The notes: generated by a model not told the origin, from the letters alone. Positions 1 to 7,268 are shown, counted from the first letter of the stretch. The stretch is 14,529 nucleotides of DNA from Candidatus Helarchaeota archaeon (GCA_016840125.1 JAEOSY010000319.1:1-14529), one strand, 5' to 3'. Numbers and translations are program-made.

Positions 1-375
1 GAATTTATCCATCGATTCTTTGATTTTTCTATAGTTAAACATTTATTAAGTGGTTTTGAATACAGAACTCCCGGATTTCACTTAAAAAATAACTTCCTTA
101 ATTCAAACTTCCCAAATAACAACTTTCGATATTTTTACATTTCATATATTCAAAATTGGGCCCGAGTTGAATTTTTAAATGTAAGCCCAATTGATGCAGC
201 TCGTTACTATTTAATTCAATCGAGCTTTAATCATGCTTTTTATCCCTTTATAATTTCATTCGCTCATCACTTAGCATATCTTGGTGGAAAGATTAGGAGA
301 CTTCTAACGAAAATCTTTCTGCAAATGACGGGTGCAAAGCCATCCCTCAAATTAATAAGTAAAGGAGGATTTTGA
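1..375 (+). CDS. nurA: NurA-type 5'-3' nuclease, C-terminal part (gene cut by the window start)
   Basis: Frame 1 is open from the first base to a TGA at 373-375, giving 124 residues with no start codon inside the window, so this is the 3' end of a gene that begins upstream. The segment ends in a pattern typical of the NurA C-terminus: an R-V-E strand at about residues 55-57, then a helix with an AR pair, a YP at 241-246, and an AHH at 262-270 followed by a basic helix. In the family the N-terminal half carries the metal-binding Asp; that part is missing here. NurA works with the HerA ATPase to resect DNA ends. The stop overlaps the next ATG by one base (TGATG) and the next gene is HerA-like, which supports the call strongly. 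A divergent nuclease of the same fold in a defence operon remains possible. Confidence 0.72.
   Translation, partial: EFIHRFFDFSIVKHLLSGFEYRTPGFHLKNNFLNSNFPNNNFRYFYISYIQNWARVEFLNVSPIDAARYYLIQSSFNHAFYPFIISFAHHLAYLGGKIRRLLTKIFLQMTGAKPSLKLISKGGF
361..368 (+). promoter_or_regulatory. Shine-Dalgarno site for herA, inside the nurA tail
   Basis: AAAGGAGG lies in the last codons of the nurA reading frame, six bases before the ATG at 375. It decides the start of the HerA gene at ATG 375 rather than at the TTG three bases earlier, and suggests translational coupling of the pair. Confidence 0.75.
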
Positions 376-2630
376 TGTCTAGAAAGATAAAAGTCGAAAA
401 GAATCTCCCAAGTAACACTAAAAAGGAAGGAATATTTTCTAAAGTACCTTTAAACAACCTTAAAAGGATAGGAACTCTTACTGGATCAGACGATTTAGTT
501 TGGTTTAAGGGTGATTTTGCAGGATTAGATAAAGTTCGAGCAATAGAAATACAAAATAAATTGCCATTAATAGTTCTCATTCCACAAACAATTAATGGTC
601 GTGATTCAATTGAGCTGGGATTTATTTTTACAGAATCACAAAATGTTGACATATCAATAAATATGCCAGATGAAGTAGAAGAACAACAAAAGATATTTGG
701 AGGTTTAGAAGATTTATTGTCATCCAAGGAATTCAGTGGTGTTAGAGTTGCTAGAATTTATTTTAATGAAAAGAATGAATTTCATTTCGAGATAGAAACC
801 CCTAACCAAAGATTGAATATAAATCAAACGGTTTACGGAGCGCCTAATAACTTAATAGAAACTTTTTTAGCGACAACAGATTTTAATTGGTTATATTATT
901 TTAAAAATTCCCCAAATAAACGAATTTTACTTACGTTGCTACCGTTATTGATACAATTCTTTAGGCAATTTGAAAAATTTAACTCCAAACTATTTTATCA
1001 GAAAATCATAGAAATTGCAGACAAAATAACTGATGGCCAAAAAGTAGAAATAATTAAATCGCTCTCAAATGAAGAGGATGATAAACTCCTGGGACATGTC
1101 ACGTGGACCGATGGACATAAGACGAAAATTACGCTAAATAAACCAATTAATTTAGAAAATTACCCAATTATTACAATTGATAATGAAGATGGCAAGACTT
1201 TTGTTGTTCTTATAGAGACAGCCCATAATCCTTATGAGTTAGATTGCCATCAATTAATTGCATTGGATTGTGCAAGTCAAATATCAATGAGAAATCCAAT
1301 TATTCTGGGTAGCCAAGTGCGATATTCTTCTATCACTGATCTGAAACCTACATTAACCCTTGATAAATCTCAAACACAAAATTTGATTATTTTAGAACTG
1401 GGAAAACTAATGGGGATTGAGAATGGAGATGATGCGTCGTACAATCTAGTACTGAGACGAGGTCAGCTCGCTAATGGTTTATTGATTGGTGAAAGCAGTA
1501 AAGGAAAAAGTAACACGATTTTTGTGTTTTTAGGCAGTATAATTGAGAATAATGTTATAGGTCGACCTAGATGTGGGGCAATTTTATTCGATAGACATGG
1601 TGAATATAGTCCATTATTTAAAATGTTCTTATTTAAAGAAAATTTTAAAAGATTCTTAACAATTGCAAATCCGCTGGAAGATCCTCGTTACAAATTCAAA
1701 ATTTCGGAAGTTCCCATTGAATTTTTTGTAAAAGAAAGTTCTGCTGAGAGTCCAGATGTAATCCTTAAAAAAATTATGAGATATACTTACGATGAAATTG
1801 GTTTAGAAATTCCAATCATAGGGAAAAGACAAAGAAAAGACCGTCTAAGTGTTGAAGCATTAAACTGGATACGTTCTACTAATTATGATCAAATTAAATG
1901 TATAAAAGAAGCAACAACCTATCAAACTGGACAAATTAATGCAATTAAACGTCAATTAAATAAGTTTAACGAATACTTACCAATACTTCAAATTGAATGG
2001 GACGAAACTACTGATAATTTCATTGATTTGCATGAAGAAAAAGATTTTACCAAAGTAATTTATGGAGTACAAAGGAATGGGAAAGTTTGCATCATTGATA
2101 TGTCCGCGATTCATTCATCTCTTGCCTCAAAGCTCTATTCAGATCTTATTTGGGAAAAATTACATGATCAACGAAAATCCGATTTTAAAAAATACCTTAA
2201 GGCTAATGAAGGAGATTTGAATAAATTTAGGATTGAAATGCCGCTCATTTTTTTAATTAACGAAGAAGCTACTTTGCAAATAGCGGGAAAAACTAAAGAT
2301 GAATTACAACCAGATATTGAACAGGCAACTGGTGCTCGAAAATTTAATCTTGGAACGGTTTATGTATTTCAATCTCTAAGAGATATAAATCCAATTGTGC
2401 TAAGTCAATTAGGCGGGTTCAATATAGTTTTGGGGTTGCCTCAAAAAAACGATAGACAGGTAGCGCTGCGTGGAGTACATATAGATTCAATAGAAAAGTT
2501 AGAGGAGTTTATTGCAAATGCTGATACGGGTGAAGCCATTATTTCCTGCGAGGAACATAAATTAAGACCCTACTTTGTAAAAATCCATAAAGCTGAAGAG
2601 TATCTTAAGAAAATCGTTAGTCAAAATTAA
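375..2630 (+). CDS. herA: HerA-type hexameric DNA translocase ATPase with a long N-terminal extension
   Basis: This 751-residue protein belongs to the HerA/FtsK ATPase family, which pumps DNA and drives the NurA nuclease in end resection. Seen in the sequence: a Walker A GESSKGKS at residues 372-379; the HerA hallmark strand FDRHGEY at 405-411; a Walker B LINEEA ending in E630/E631; then an ARKFN...VFQSLRDI segment matching the HerA sensor region, with an arginine-containing tail near the C-terminus. A beta-rich stretch at about 238-345 fits the HAS barrel domain found before the ATPase core. Residues 1-230 have no counterpart that I recognise: family members that I know are about 500-600 residues with Walker A near 150-200, so this one carries roughly 200 extra residues. 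It overlaps the upstream nuclease gene by one base, so the two are almost certainly co-translated. Start chosen from the AAAGGAGG site. Housekeeping repair or phage defence are both open. Confidence 0.88.
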   Translation: MSRKIKVEKNLPSNTKKEGIFSKVPLNNLKRIGTLTGSDDLVWFKGDFAGLDKVRAIEIQNKLPLIVLIPQTINGRDSIELGFIFTESQNVDISINMPDEVEEQQKIFGGLEDLLSSKEFSGVRVARIYFNEKNEFHFEIETPNQRLNINQTVYGAPNNLIETFLATTDFNWLYYFKNSPNKRILLTLLPLLIQFFRQFEKFNSKLFYQKIIEIADKITDGQKVEIIKSLSNEEDDKLLGHVTWTDGHKTKITLNKPINLENYPIITIDNEDGKTFVVLIETAHNPYELDCHQLIALDCASQISMRNPIILGSQVRYSSITDLKPTLTLDKSQTQNLIILELGKLMGIENGDDASYNLVLRRGQLANGLLIGESSKGKSNTIFVFLGSIIENNVIGRPRCGAILFDRHGEYSPLFKMFLFKENFKRFLTIANPLEDPRYKFKISEVPIEFFVKESSAESPDVILKKIMRYTYDEIGLEIPIIGKRQRKDRLSVEALNWIRSTNYDQIKCIKEATTYQTGQINAIKRQLNKFNEYLPILQIEWDETTDNFIDLHEEKDFTKVIYGVQRNGKVCIIDMSAIHSSLASKLYSDLIWEKLHDQRKSDFKKYLKANEGDLNKFRIEMPLIFLINEEATLQIAGKTKDELQPDIEQATGARKFNLGTVYVFQSLRDINPIVLSQLGGFNIVLGLPQKNDRQVALRGVHIDSIEKLEEFIANADTGEAIISCEEHKLRPYFVKIHKAEEYLKKIVSQN

Positions 2631-2646
2631 TATATGTCTTTTAAGA

Positions 2647-2653
2647 TTTTTTT
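2647..2653 (+). terminator. T-run, possible archaeal terminator after nurA-herA
   Basis: Seven T in a row lie 17 bases after the herA stop, followed at once by seven A. Archaeal termination relies on T-runs. The 163-base gap to the next gene and this run suggest that the NurA-HerA unit ends here. The symmetric A-run makes it possible that it is simply AT-rich spacer. Confidence 0.35.
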
Positions 2654-2783
2654 AAAAAAACTTAATAAGTGAAAATTAACTATTGCACCTAAAGAGGGAA
2701 TTCGATGAAGTGCATAATTATTTGAGAAAAGTGCTCCAATTGAGCGTTAGGATTTACAATTTCGATTGATATATAATACGACC

Positions 2784-2789
2784 AGGTGA
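2784..2789 (+). promoter_or_regulatory. Shine-Dalgarno AGGTGA for the Roadblock-TIR gene
   Basis: AGGTGA, complementary to the archaeal anti-SD, ends four bases before the ATG at 2794 and fixes that start. An AT-rich TATATAAT at about 2770-2777 lies too close to the ATG to be the TATA box of a transcript that includes this site. Confidence 0.6.
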
Positions 2790-2793
2790 TTTT

Positions 2794-3618
2794 ATGGAAG
2801 AGCTTATAAATCCTTTTGATGAGATACTTAAAAATTTGATGAAAATTGAACCTGAGGTGACTGACATTGTACTTCTGGATATAAACGGAAATGTTATTGC
2901 TTCTATTACGAATTGGGATAATCTCCAATCAATTTCTGTATCCTCCGCAGTTGCACAGTTATCAATCCAAAAATTAACTCAAATGATTAGATTGGATCTA
3001 GATGTACAGTTCTTGCGTTGTGAACAAGGATATTTAATCATATATCAAATAAGTCCAGAATTAATGATTCTCGTAAATTCAAATAATAATGTAAAGTTAG
3101 GACTAATTTTTCTTGATTTGAAAAGGTTAAGGAAGCAAATTCTTGATGTACCCTACGAAATACCCAAACGCAAGGAATCGCTCGAGGATAAATTACAACA
3201 AGTTCAGGATGAAATCCAAGAAAATTATAAGGTTTTTTTTAGCTATTGTCAAGTTGATTCGGAACGATTCCATGTGAAGAAAATTGCAGAGTTTATGATG
3301 AAAAGGTATCCGAATGTAGAGGTTAAATATTTTGAAAAATCAAAAACCACGGGTGAAGCTATTTTGGACTACATGGAAGAAAGTGTTAAATGGTGCAACA
3401 TTTTTGTTTGGTTTTATTCGGAAAATGCTGCAGACTCTGGACCTGTTCAAGACGAGTACAAGATGGCGAAATATTTGAGTAAAAAAATTATTTCAGTTAC
3501 GGAAGATTTCAATATTCTCCCCTTGTCAGCTCGCGTCGCATGGGCCTTAAAATTTGAACCAGATCTGAAAAAGATGGCATCAACTCTATATAATGATATT
3601 CAGAAGCTTCTGAGTTAA
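2794..3618 (+). CDS. Roadblock/LC7 - TIR domain fusion protein
   Basis: The protein has 274 residues in two domains. Residues 1-118 look like a Roadblock/LC7 domain: an amphipathic first helix, a strand with DIVLLDINGNVIAS, a long helix, then strands with a YLIIYQI and MILV pattern. Roadblock proteins regulate small Ras-like GTPases and are numerous in Asgard archaea. A charged, probably helical linker (about 119-143) leads to a TIR-like domain (144-272): VFFSY at 147-151, an Asp at 155, and a helix-strand segment ending in SGPVQDEYKMA. E221 there sits where TIR NAD-cleaving enzymes have their catalytic Glu. No signal peptide or membrane segment is seen, so it should be cytosolic. It stands alone between two gaps of 163 and 91 bases, downstream of NurA-HerA. 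The domain calls come from sequence pattern only. The TIR part could be an NADase effector or a protein-protein adaptor; I cannot tell which. Confidence 0.72.
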   Translation: MEELINPFDEILKNLMKIEPEVTDIVLLDINGNVIASITNWDNLQSISVSSAVAQLSIQKLTQMIRLDLDVQFLRCEQGYLIIYQISPELMILVNSNNNVKLGLIFLDLKRLRKQILDVPYEIPKRKESLEDKLQQVQDEIQENYKVFFSYCQVDSERFHVKKIAEFMMKRYPNVEVKYFEKSKTTGEAILDYMEESVKWCNIFVWFYSENAADSGPVQDEYKMAKYLSKKIISVTEDFNILPLSARVAWALKFEPDLKKMASTLYNDIQKLLS

Positions 3619-3709
3619 TAATCAAAGAACATAATTCTGTAGATTTAACATATTTTTTGTATTAACCAATTGAGAGAATTAATCATCTCTAAGAAGAGGA
3701 AAATAAAAC

Positions 3710-5179
3710 ATGAATAGATTAAAGGAGAAGTTTGATAATTTAAAACCCCTACTTGATGAGTTCATTCAACGAAAAAATAAAATTTTAGATGATATTATTC
3801 ATAATGGAAAGATTCCATCCGAGATTTGTGCTAAATGCAGATATCGTAGAATTATGAGTGTAACCAAGTTTGATTCAAAAACTTTAATGGCCATTCATGA
3901 TTTTTTGAGTTGGCTCAATGAGAATCAAGTCACCGAGATACAATGTAATACGAAAAAAGTTTTTATTGTATCTTGGAAGAAAAAGATTGGTACTTTGAGA
4001 GGGAAAATATTTATCCCTCCTCTTGGGGTTGTTCGAGAGGTTGGTATTAAGAAACGACCCAAGAAATTTGAATATACTATTCCCATTTCAACTTTTAAAA
4101 ATAATAGTTTCGCAAACCTATTCAACCATGAGTTTTTTCAACTCAGGTTTTGTTTACACGTGCAAGATTCGAAATTAATGGAGGAATCAACCCCTATAAT
4201 TTTGAAAAGATACAGACGTGTAGGTCACTCACTTGATGGCAGTCCTACCCTTTGGGATTTTACTGAGATGGATGGAGATTCCGATTCAGTTGAATTAAAG
4301 TTCTTATGCGAGGATTGCTACAATAGAATCGAAAATCTTGGGTGTATTGACCGGGTTACGCGGCATGGGTTTGGATATCATATTCGAGGTTGTCAATACG
4401 ATACGATGCTCTTCCAAAATTTATTAAAAACAAATGAGATAGAATACCGTTCTGCAGCATTTGAACATCTCAAAGACAGATTTGGTTTTTACTTATCCAC
4501 ACTTGATATTCTAGCAGTCAATGAACTAAAGGGTCTTCCTGAGAGCGTGGCGCAGCTAAAACCAGAGATCATCCTTCTTTTCGGTAAATCGCAAGATATT
4601 GTGGATTGTTTAGGTTTTGATTGTAATATTATAATTGTAGATGATGTTATTGATGCCCCTCAACATTACTATCTTTTCAATAAGGATAAAAAAATGGAGG
4701 AATCAGTTGAAAAAATTGTTTCCCACCTTGTTTCAAACCTCTATAAATATGCGGATCAAATCCGGGGTAAAGAGCATGATCGGCTGATAGGTGCTTTTGA
4801 AAAAATAGGGCAGGATCTAGGATATGTTCCAAAACGGGAAGTAACTGAGAAAGGGACACGAGTGGATTTAATTTGGTATGATCGCCAAGGATCATCGCGA
4901 GTGTCAATAGAAGTAGAGACATCTGGTACTTGGAAAAAGGATTTGATTTCCACATGGGAAACAGAACCGGATTTAGCTGTTATCCTTGCGCACTACAAGA
5001 CAGATAAAGTAATTAAGAATATATTACAATTTGTTTTACTGAAAACAATGCCACATAAACTCTTATTCATTAACAACACAACTCAAAATGCCTTTCTAAT
5101 CGAGAAAAATTCTATTTTGAAGCGTTACAATCTTTTTGAGAAGATAGAGGTTTCTAAATCCGATGTGTTCGAATATTAA
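3710..5179 (+). CDS. Unrecognised protein with CxxC pairs and a PD-(D/E)XK-like nuclease domain
   Basis: I do not recognise the full-length family of this 489-residue protein. The N-terminal half holds two widely spaced cysteine pairs, C40-x2-C43 and C200-x2-C203, which could jointly bind one zinc, plus basic segments (about 83-120, 165-171). The C-terminal part (about 350-480) has a restriction-endonuclease-like layout: a leading helix with E364, then TRVDLIW with D386, then a strand SIEVET with E401 and E403, followed by a helix starting at K409. D-(x14)-E-x-E resembles the PD-(D/E)XK core with Glu in place of the usual Lys, a variation known in the superfamily. It is preceded by GAGG ten bases before the ATG, and by a T6 run in the gap upstream. 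It follows the TIR gene and precedes TnpB, so a role in DNA restriction or defence is a reasonable inference; a DNA-repair nuclease or an inactive binding protein are alternatives. Confidence 0.55.
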   Translation: MNRLKEKFDNLKPLLDEFIQRKNKILDDIIHNGKIPSEICAKCRYRRIMSVTKFDSKTLMAIHDFLSWLNENQVTEIQCNTKKVFIVSWKKKIGTLRGKIFIPPLGVVREVGIKKRPKKFEYTIPISTFKNNSFANLFNHEFFQLRFCLHVQDSKLMEESTPIILKRYRRVGHSLDGSPTLWDFTEMDGDSDSVELKFLCEDCYNRIENLGCIDRVTRHGFGYHIRGCQYDTMLFQNLLKTNEIEYRSAAFEHLKDRFGFYLSTLDILAVNELKGLPESVAQLKPEIILLFGKSQDIVDCLGFDCNIIIVDDVIDAPQHYYLFNKDKKMEESVEKIVSHLVSNLYKYADQIRGKEHDRLIGAFEKIGQDLGYVPKREVTEKGTRVDLIWYDRQGSSRVSIEVETSGTWKKDLISTWETEPDLAVILAHYKTDKVIKNILQFVLLKTMPHKLLFINNTTQNAFLIEKNSILKRYNLFEKIEVSKSDVFEY

Positions 5180-5246
5180 TATCTAATAGAGCCCTTTTAG
5201 GAAGATAAGCTGGAACCATATAAAGGATTTTAGGAAAAGATATCCA

Positions 5247-7055
5247 GTGGAAAAAATGGTAGTCATAGAGGTTGAAAAACAAGGAAGGGCAAATAATGAA
5301 TTGAATAAAATGATTACAGCGAAAAATAAATGCGCAAAATCAGTAAATAACACCTATAGACAATTAAAACTACCAGATAATGAGAGCGAGAAAAAGTGGA
5401 AGAAAAACAGAATAGCAGATCAAATCTATTTTGTGATGACATACCATCAATTTCGAAAGAAGACATTACGGCAGTTTTGTAAATTTAAAAATATTAAAAT
5501 TCCATATAATAGTACAAAAGAAGAAATTGTGAAATTAATTTGGGAAAAGGGTTCTAATTTCAAGGAAGTTTATGAATTTGTATCCAATAACATTCCTAAA
5601 CCTCCAGAAAATGTACAGGAAATGAGACTAACAGAGCGGATACAAATAAAATCAACCCCCCAACTAGAAAAGTTGTTCCAGTTGGCAAGAGAATTATTCA
5701 ATAAAGCAAATCGGTTGGTATATGCAGGTTTTCATCAGTTTGTTTTGTGGGAAGTTCCGAAAGTTCAGAAGGCAGGAAAGTGGATCAGGTACTACGAGTT
5801 AGATAAAGAACTCCGAAATTCGAACGTCTATCGCTCACTACCTTCACAAACTAGCCAAAACATTGTGCGTGGAGTAGAACATGGGTGGGATACATTTTTC
5901 AAAGCAATTAAAGAATGGAAAAAAGATCCAGAAAAGTTTATGGGGCGTCCTCATCCTCCTGGTTGTAAAGAAGAGGGTTATCATCTAATTTTCACAAATC
6001 AACAATGTAGAATAAAACAGGATAAAGTTTCTAAGAAAGATTACGTTTTCTTTCCAAAGTCAGTGATACCCCCTATTAAAATTGATAAAACTCGGATTGG
6101 TGAAAAATTACAGCAAGTTCGAATTTTACCTAGACAGGGATTTTGCATCGTTGAAATTGTGTATAAGAAGGCAATTCCAATAAAGAAAGCGGATGTATCA
6201 CGTATCGCTGCCATTGATTTAGGAATTAGGAATATAATTTGTATGGTAAATAATATTCCGGGGTTGCGTCCTGTAATTGTGCGAGGTGGTGTCATGAAGA
6301 GCATTAACCATTTTTATAATAAACAGCGTTCTCACCTCCTTAAGCAATATAGTACTTTAGGGATAAAGGGAACTCCTAAAAGATTAGCACGGCTTACTCG
6401 GAAACGAAATAATAAGATCGAAGATATTTTTCATAAATTATCCCATTTAATTATTCAATATTGTTGTTCTCATAAAATTGGGATGGTAGTAATCGGCTAC
6501 AACCCCCATTGGAAGCAGAATTGTAATATGGGAAAGCTAAGTAATCAGAACTTCGTAGGAGTCCCGTTCTATAGGTTAGTACAAAAAATCCAGTATAAAG
6601 CAAAGCTGGAAGGTATTGAAGTGATTCAGATTGATGAAAGCTATACTTCTAAATGCTCTTTCCTTGATGATGAGCCCATTGAACACCACGATACATACAT
6701 CGGTCAGCGGGGGGTATATCGATCCAAAATATCAGGGGGAAATGGGAAAGTTTCCCACGGACTTTTCAAAGCGGCTAATGGACAATTAATCAATGCAGAT
6801 GTGAACGGTGCATATAATATACTTCGAAAAGCCTTCCCGAAATTCTCGAAGGACGGGATTGAGGGGGTAGAGTTAGTTCCGATTGCCGTGAAATTCTCGA
6901 AAGTTGATCAGGATTTCACGCAACTAAAGCAGCTTGTTAATTTGATCCCCCCGGCACAAGCATTACCGAAAGCTGTCCAAGCGGACGGTAGACAGATGGG
7001 GGACGTAACAATTGGTGAAAAGAATTCTATGAGTATAAAATTTTATATAAAATGA
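5247..7055 (+). CDS. tnpB: TnpB-family RNA-guided endonuclease (IS200/IS605-IS1341 type), extended form
   Basis: The 602-residue product matches the TnpB/OrfB family. RuvC-I is AAIDLGIRN with D324; RuvC-III is NADVNGAYNILRK with D518. At the usual RuvC-II place the sequence is VVIGYNPHWKQ, with G417 instead of the catalytic Glu; E464 in the following IDESYTSK motif is the likely replacement, as in TnpB subfamilies with a rearranged active site. The normal four-Cys zinc ribbon between RuvC-II and III is absent (only C470). The family core begins near residue 127; before it lies a 125-residue basic extension, whose segment 71-100 resembles a SAP/HeH-type helix-loop-helix DNA-binding motif. Typical TnpB is about 400 residues. 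No TnpA is nearby. In known systems TnpB cuts target DNA guided by an omega-RNA encoded at the 3' end. A GTG start at 5247 follows TAGGA at 5231; ATG at 5256 is the alternative. Confidence 0.88.
   Translation: MEKMVVIEVEKQGRANNELNKMITAKNKCAKSVNNTYRQLKLPDNESEKKWKKNRIADQIYFVMTYHQFRKKTLRQFCKFKNIKIPYNSTKEEIVKLIWEKGSNFKEVYEFVSNNIPKPPENVQEMRLTERIQIKSTPQLEKLFQLARELFNKANRLVYAGFHQFVLWEVPKVQKAGKWIRYYELDKELRNSNVYRSLPSQTSQNIVRGVEHGWDTFFKAIKEWKKDPEKFMGRPHPPGCKEEGYHLIFTNQQCRIKQDKVSKKDYVFFPKSVIPPIKIDKTRIGEKLQQVRILPRQGFCIVEIVYKKAIPIKKADVSRIAAIDLGIRNIICMVNNIPGLRPVIVRGGVMKSINHFYNKQRSHLLKQYSTLGIKGTPKRLARLTRKRNNKIEDIFHKLSHLIIQYCCSHKIGMVVIGYNPHWKQNCNMGKLSNQNFVGVPFYRLVQKIQYKAKLEGIEVIQIDESYTSKCSFLDDEPIEHHDTYIGQRGVYRSKISGGNGKVSHGLFKAANGQLINADVNGAYNILRKAFPKFSKDGIEGVELVPIAVKFSKVDQDFTQLKQLVNLIPPAQALPKAVQADGRQMGDVTIGEKNSMSIKFYIK
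6839..6901 (+). repeat. 12-base direct repeat GAAATTCTCGAA near the tnpB 3' end
   Basis: The same 12 bases occur at 6839-6850 and at 6890-6901, 51 bases apart, in the same reading frame (both encode K-F-S-K), within the tail after the RuvC-III motif. The second copy overlaps the left arm of the 8-bp hairpin at 6887-6920. It may be a local duplication or part of the guide-RNA structure. Confidence 0.45.
6945..7003 (+). ncRNA. Candidate omega-RNA scaffold within the tnpB 3' end
   Basis: Inside the last codons of tnpB the sequence can form nested stems. An outer stem pairs TCCCCC (6946-6951) with GGGGGA (6998-7003). Inside it TACCG (6964-6968) pairs with CGGTA (6986-6990), topped by TCC/GGA around an AAGC loop. 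Just upstream, CGTGAAAT (6887-6894) and ATTTCACG (6913-6920) form another 8-bp arm. TnpB systems of known type process their guide RNA from this part of the transcript. The pairings are seen directly; the RNA role is inference, and codon constraints could produce some pairing by chance. Confidence 0.35.
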
Positions 7056-7080
7056 GATTTTTTTCCTAATATTACGTCCC
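7000..7080. repeat. 9-bp inverted repeat spanning the tnpB stop codon
   Basis: GGGACGTAA at 7000-7008 is exactly complementary to TTACGTCCC at 7072-7080. The 63 bases between the arms include the TGA stop, a 14-base palindrome TATAAAATTTTATA at 7034-7047 and a T7 run. The left arm also overlaps the G-run that can pair with the upstream C-run, so the two folds exclude each other. It may mark the right end of the element or the end of its guide RNA. Confidence 0.5.
7058..7064 (+). terminator. T7 run just after the tnpB stop
   Basis: Seven T begin two bases after the tnpB stop codon. This is a plausible archaeal T-run terminator separating tnpB from the lipid operon. It lies inside the inverted repeat, so termination here could define the 3' end of a tnpB-derived RNA. 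Confidence 0.35.
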
Positions 7081-7268
7081 TGAGTTTTCTTCTTATGTTC
7101 ATAAAATATTTCATCATTTATTCTATTTTATAATTATTAAACGAAAACTCTTAAAGAAAGAAAGCTAGCTAATAAAAAATCGTGCGAGAAAACGCTTGAG
7201 AGCTCATTTGTTAGCTTGTAAAATAACCTATAGAGTATTTTATGATTAGAAAGATTTGAGTGCTATTA
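7081..7268 (+). promoter_or_regulatory. Gap before the lipid operon, presumed promoter region
   Basis: This 188-base AT-rich gap must hold the promoter of the six-gene operon if the operon has its own. A TATTTTAT at 7237-7244, about 25-32 bases before the ATG at 7269, is a possible TATA element and would give a nearly leaderless transcript; no clear Shine-Dalgarno precedes that ATG, which fits. An AGCTAA / TTAGCT pair (7167-7172, 7211-7216) could form a weak stem. No gene or RNA gene is apparent. Confidence 0.3.

Larger units (their letters stand above)
5247..7080 (+). mobile_element. tnpB-only IS1341-like element, ends not resolved
   Basis: A lone tnpB without the Y1 transposase TnpA is the layout of IS1341-type elements, which move only with help from TnpA elsewhere or have been kept for another use. 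The right end is placed, tentatively, at the distal arm of the inverted repeat that spans the stop codon. I cannot identify a left end. The reading frame is intact, so the gene is not obviously decayed. Confidence 0.4.

Noticed and set aside
372..374. TTG as the herA start
   Set aside because: ATG at 375 has better spacing from GGAGG and the TTG adds only one residue.
2768..2777. TATATAAT-like box before the Roadblock-TIR gene
   Set aside because: It is about 20 bases from the ATG, so the predicted transcript start would fall in the gene and exclude the good AGGTGA ribosome site. The real promoter is probably further upstream.
5195..5236. Direct repeat TTTTAGGAA (5195-5203 and 5228-5236) as the left end of the tnpB element
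   Set aside because: Nine AT-rich bases are weak evidence and the second copy doubles as the ribosome-binding region; no matching sequence is seen at the right end.
7164..7216. Stem in the gap before the prenyl synthase as a riboswitch or small RNA
   Set aside because: Only six pairs can form and no known riboswitch core or RNA-gene motif is visible.
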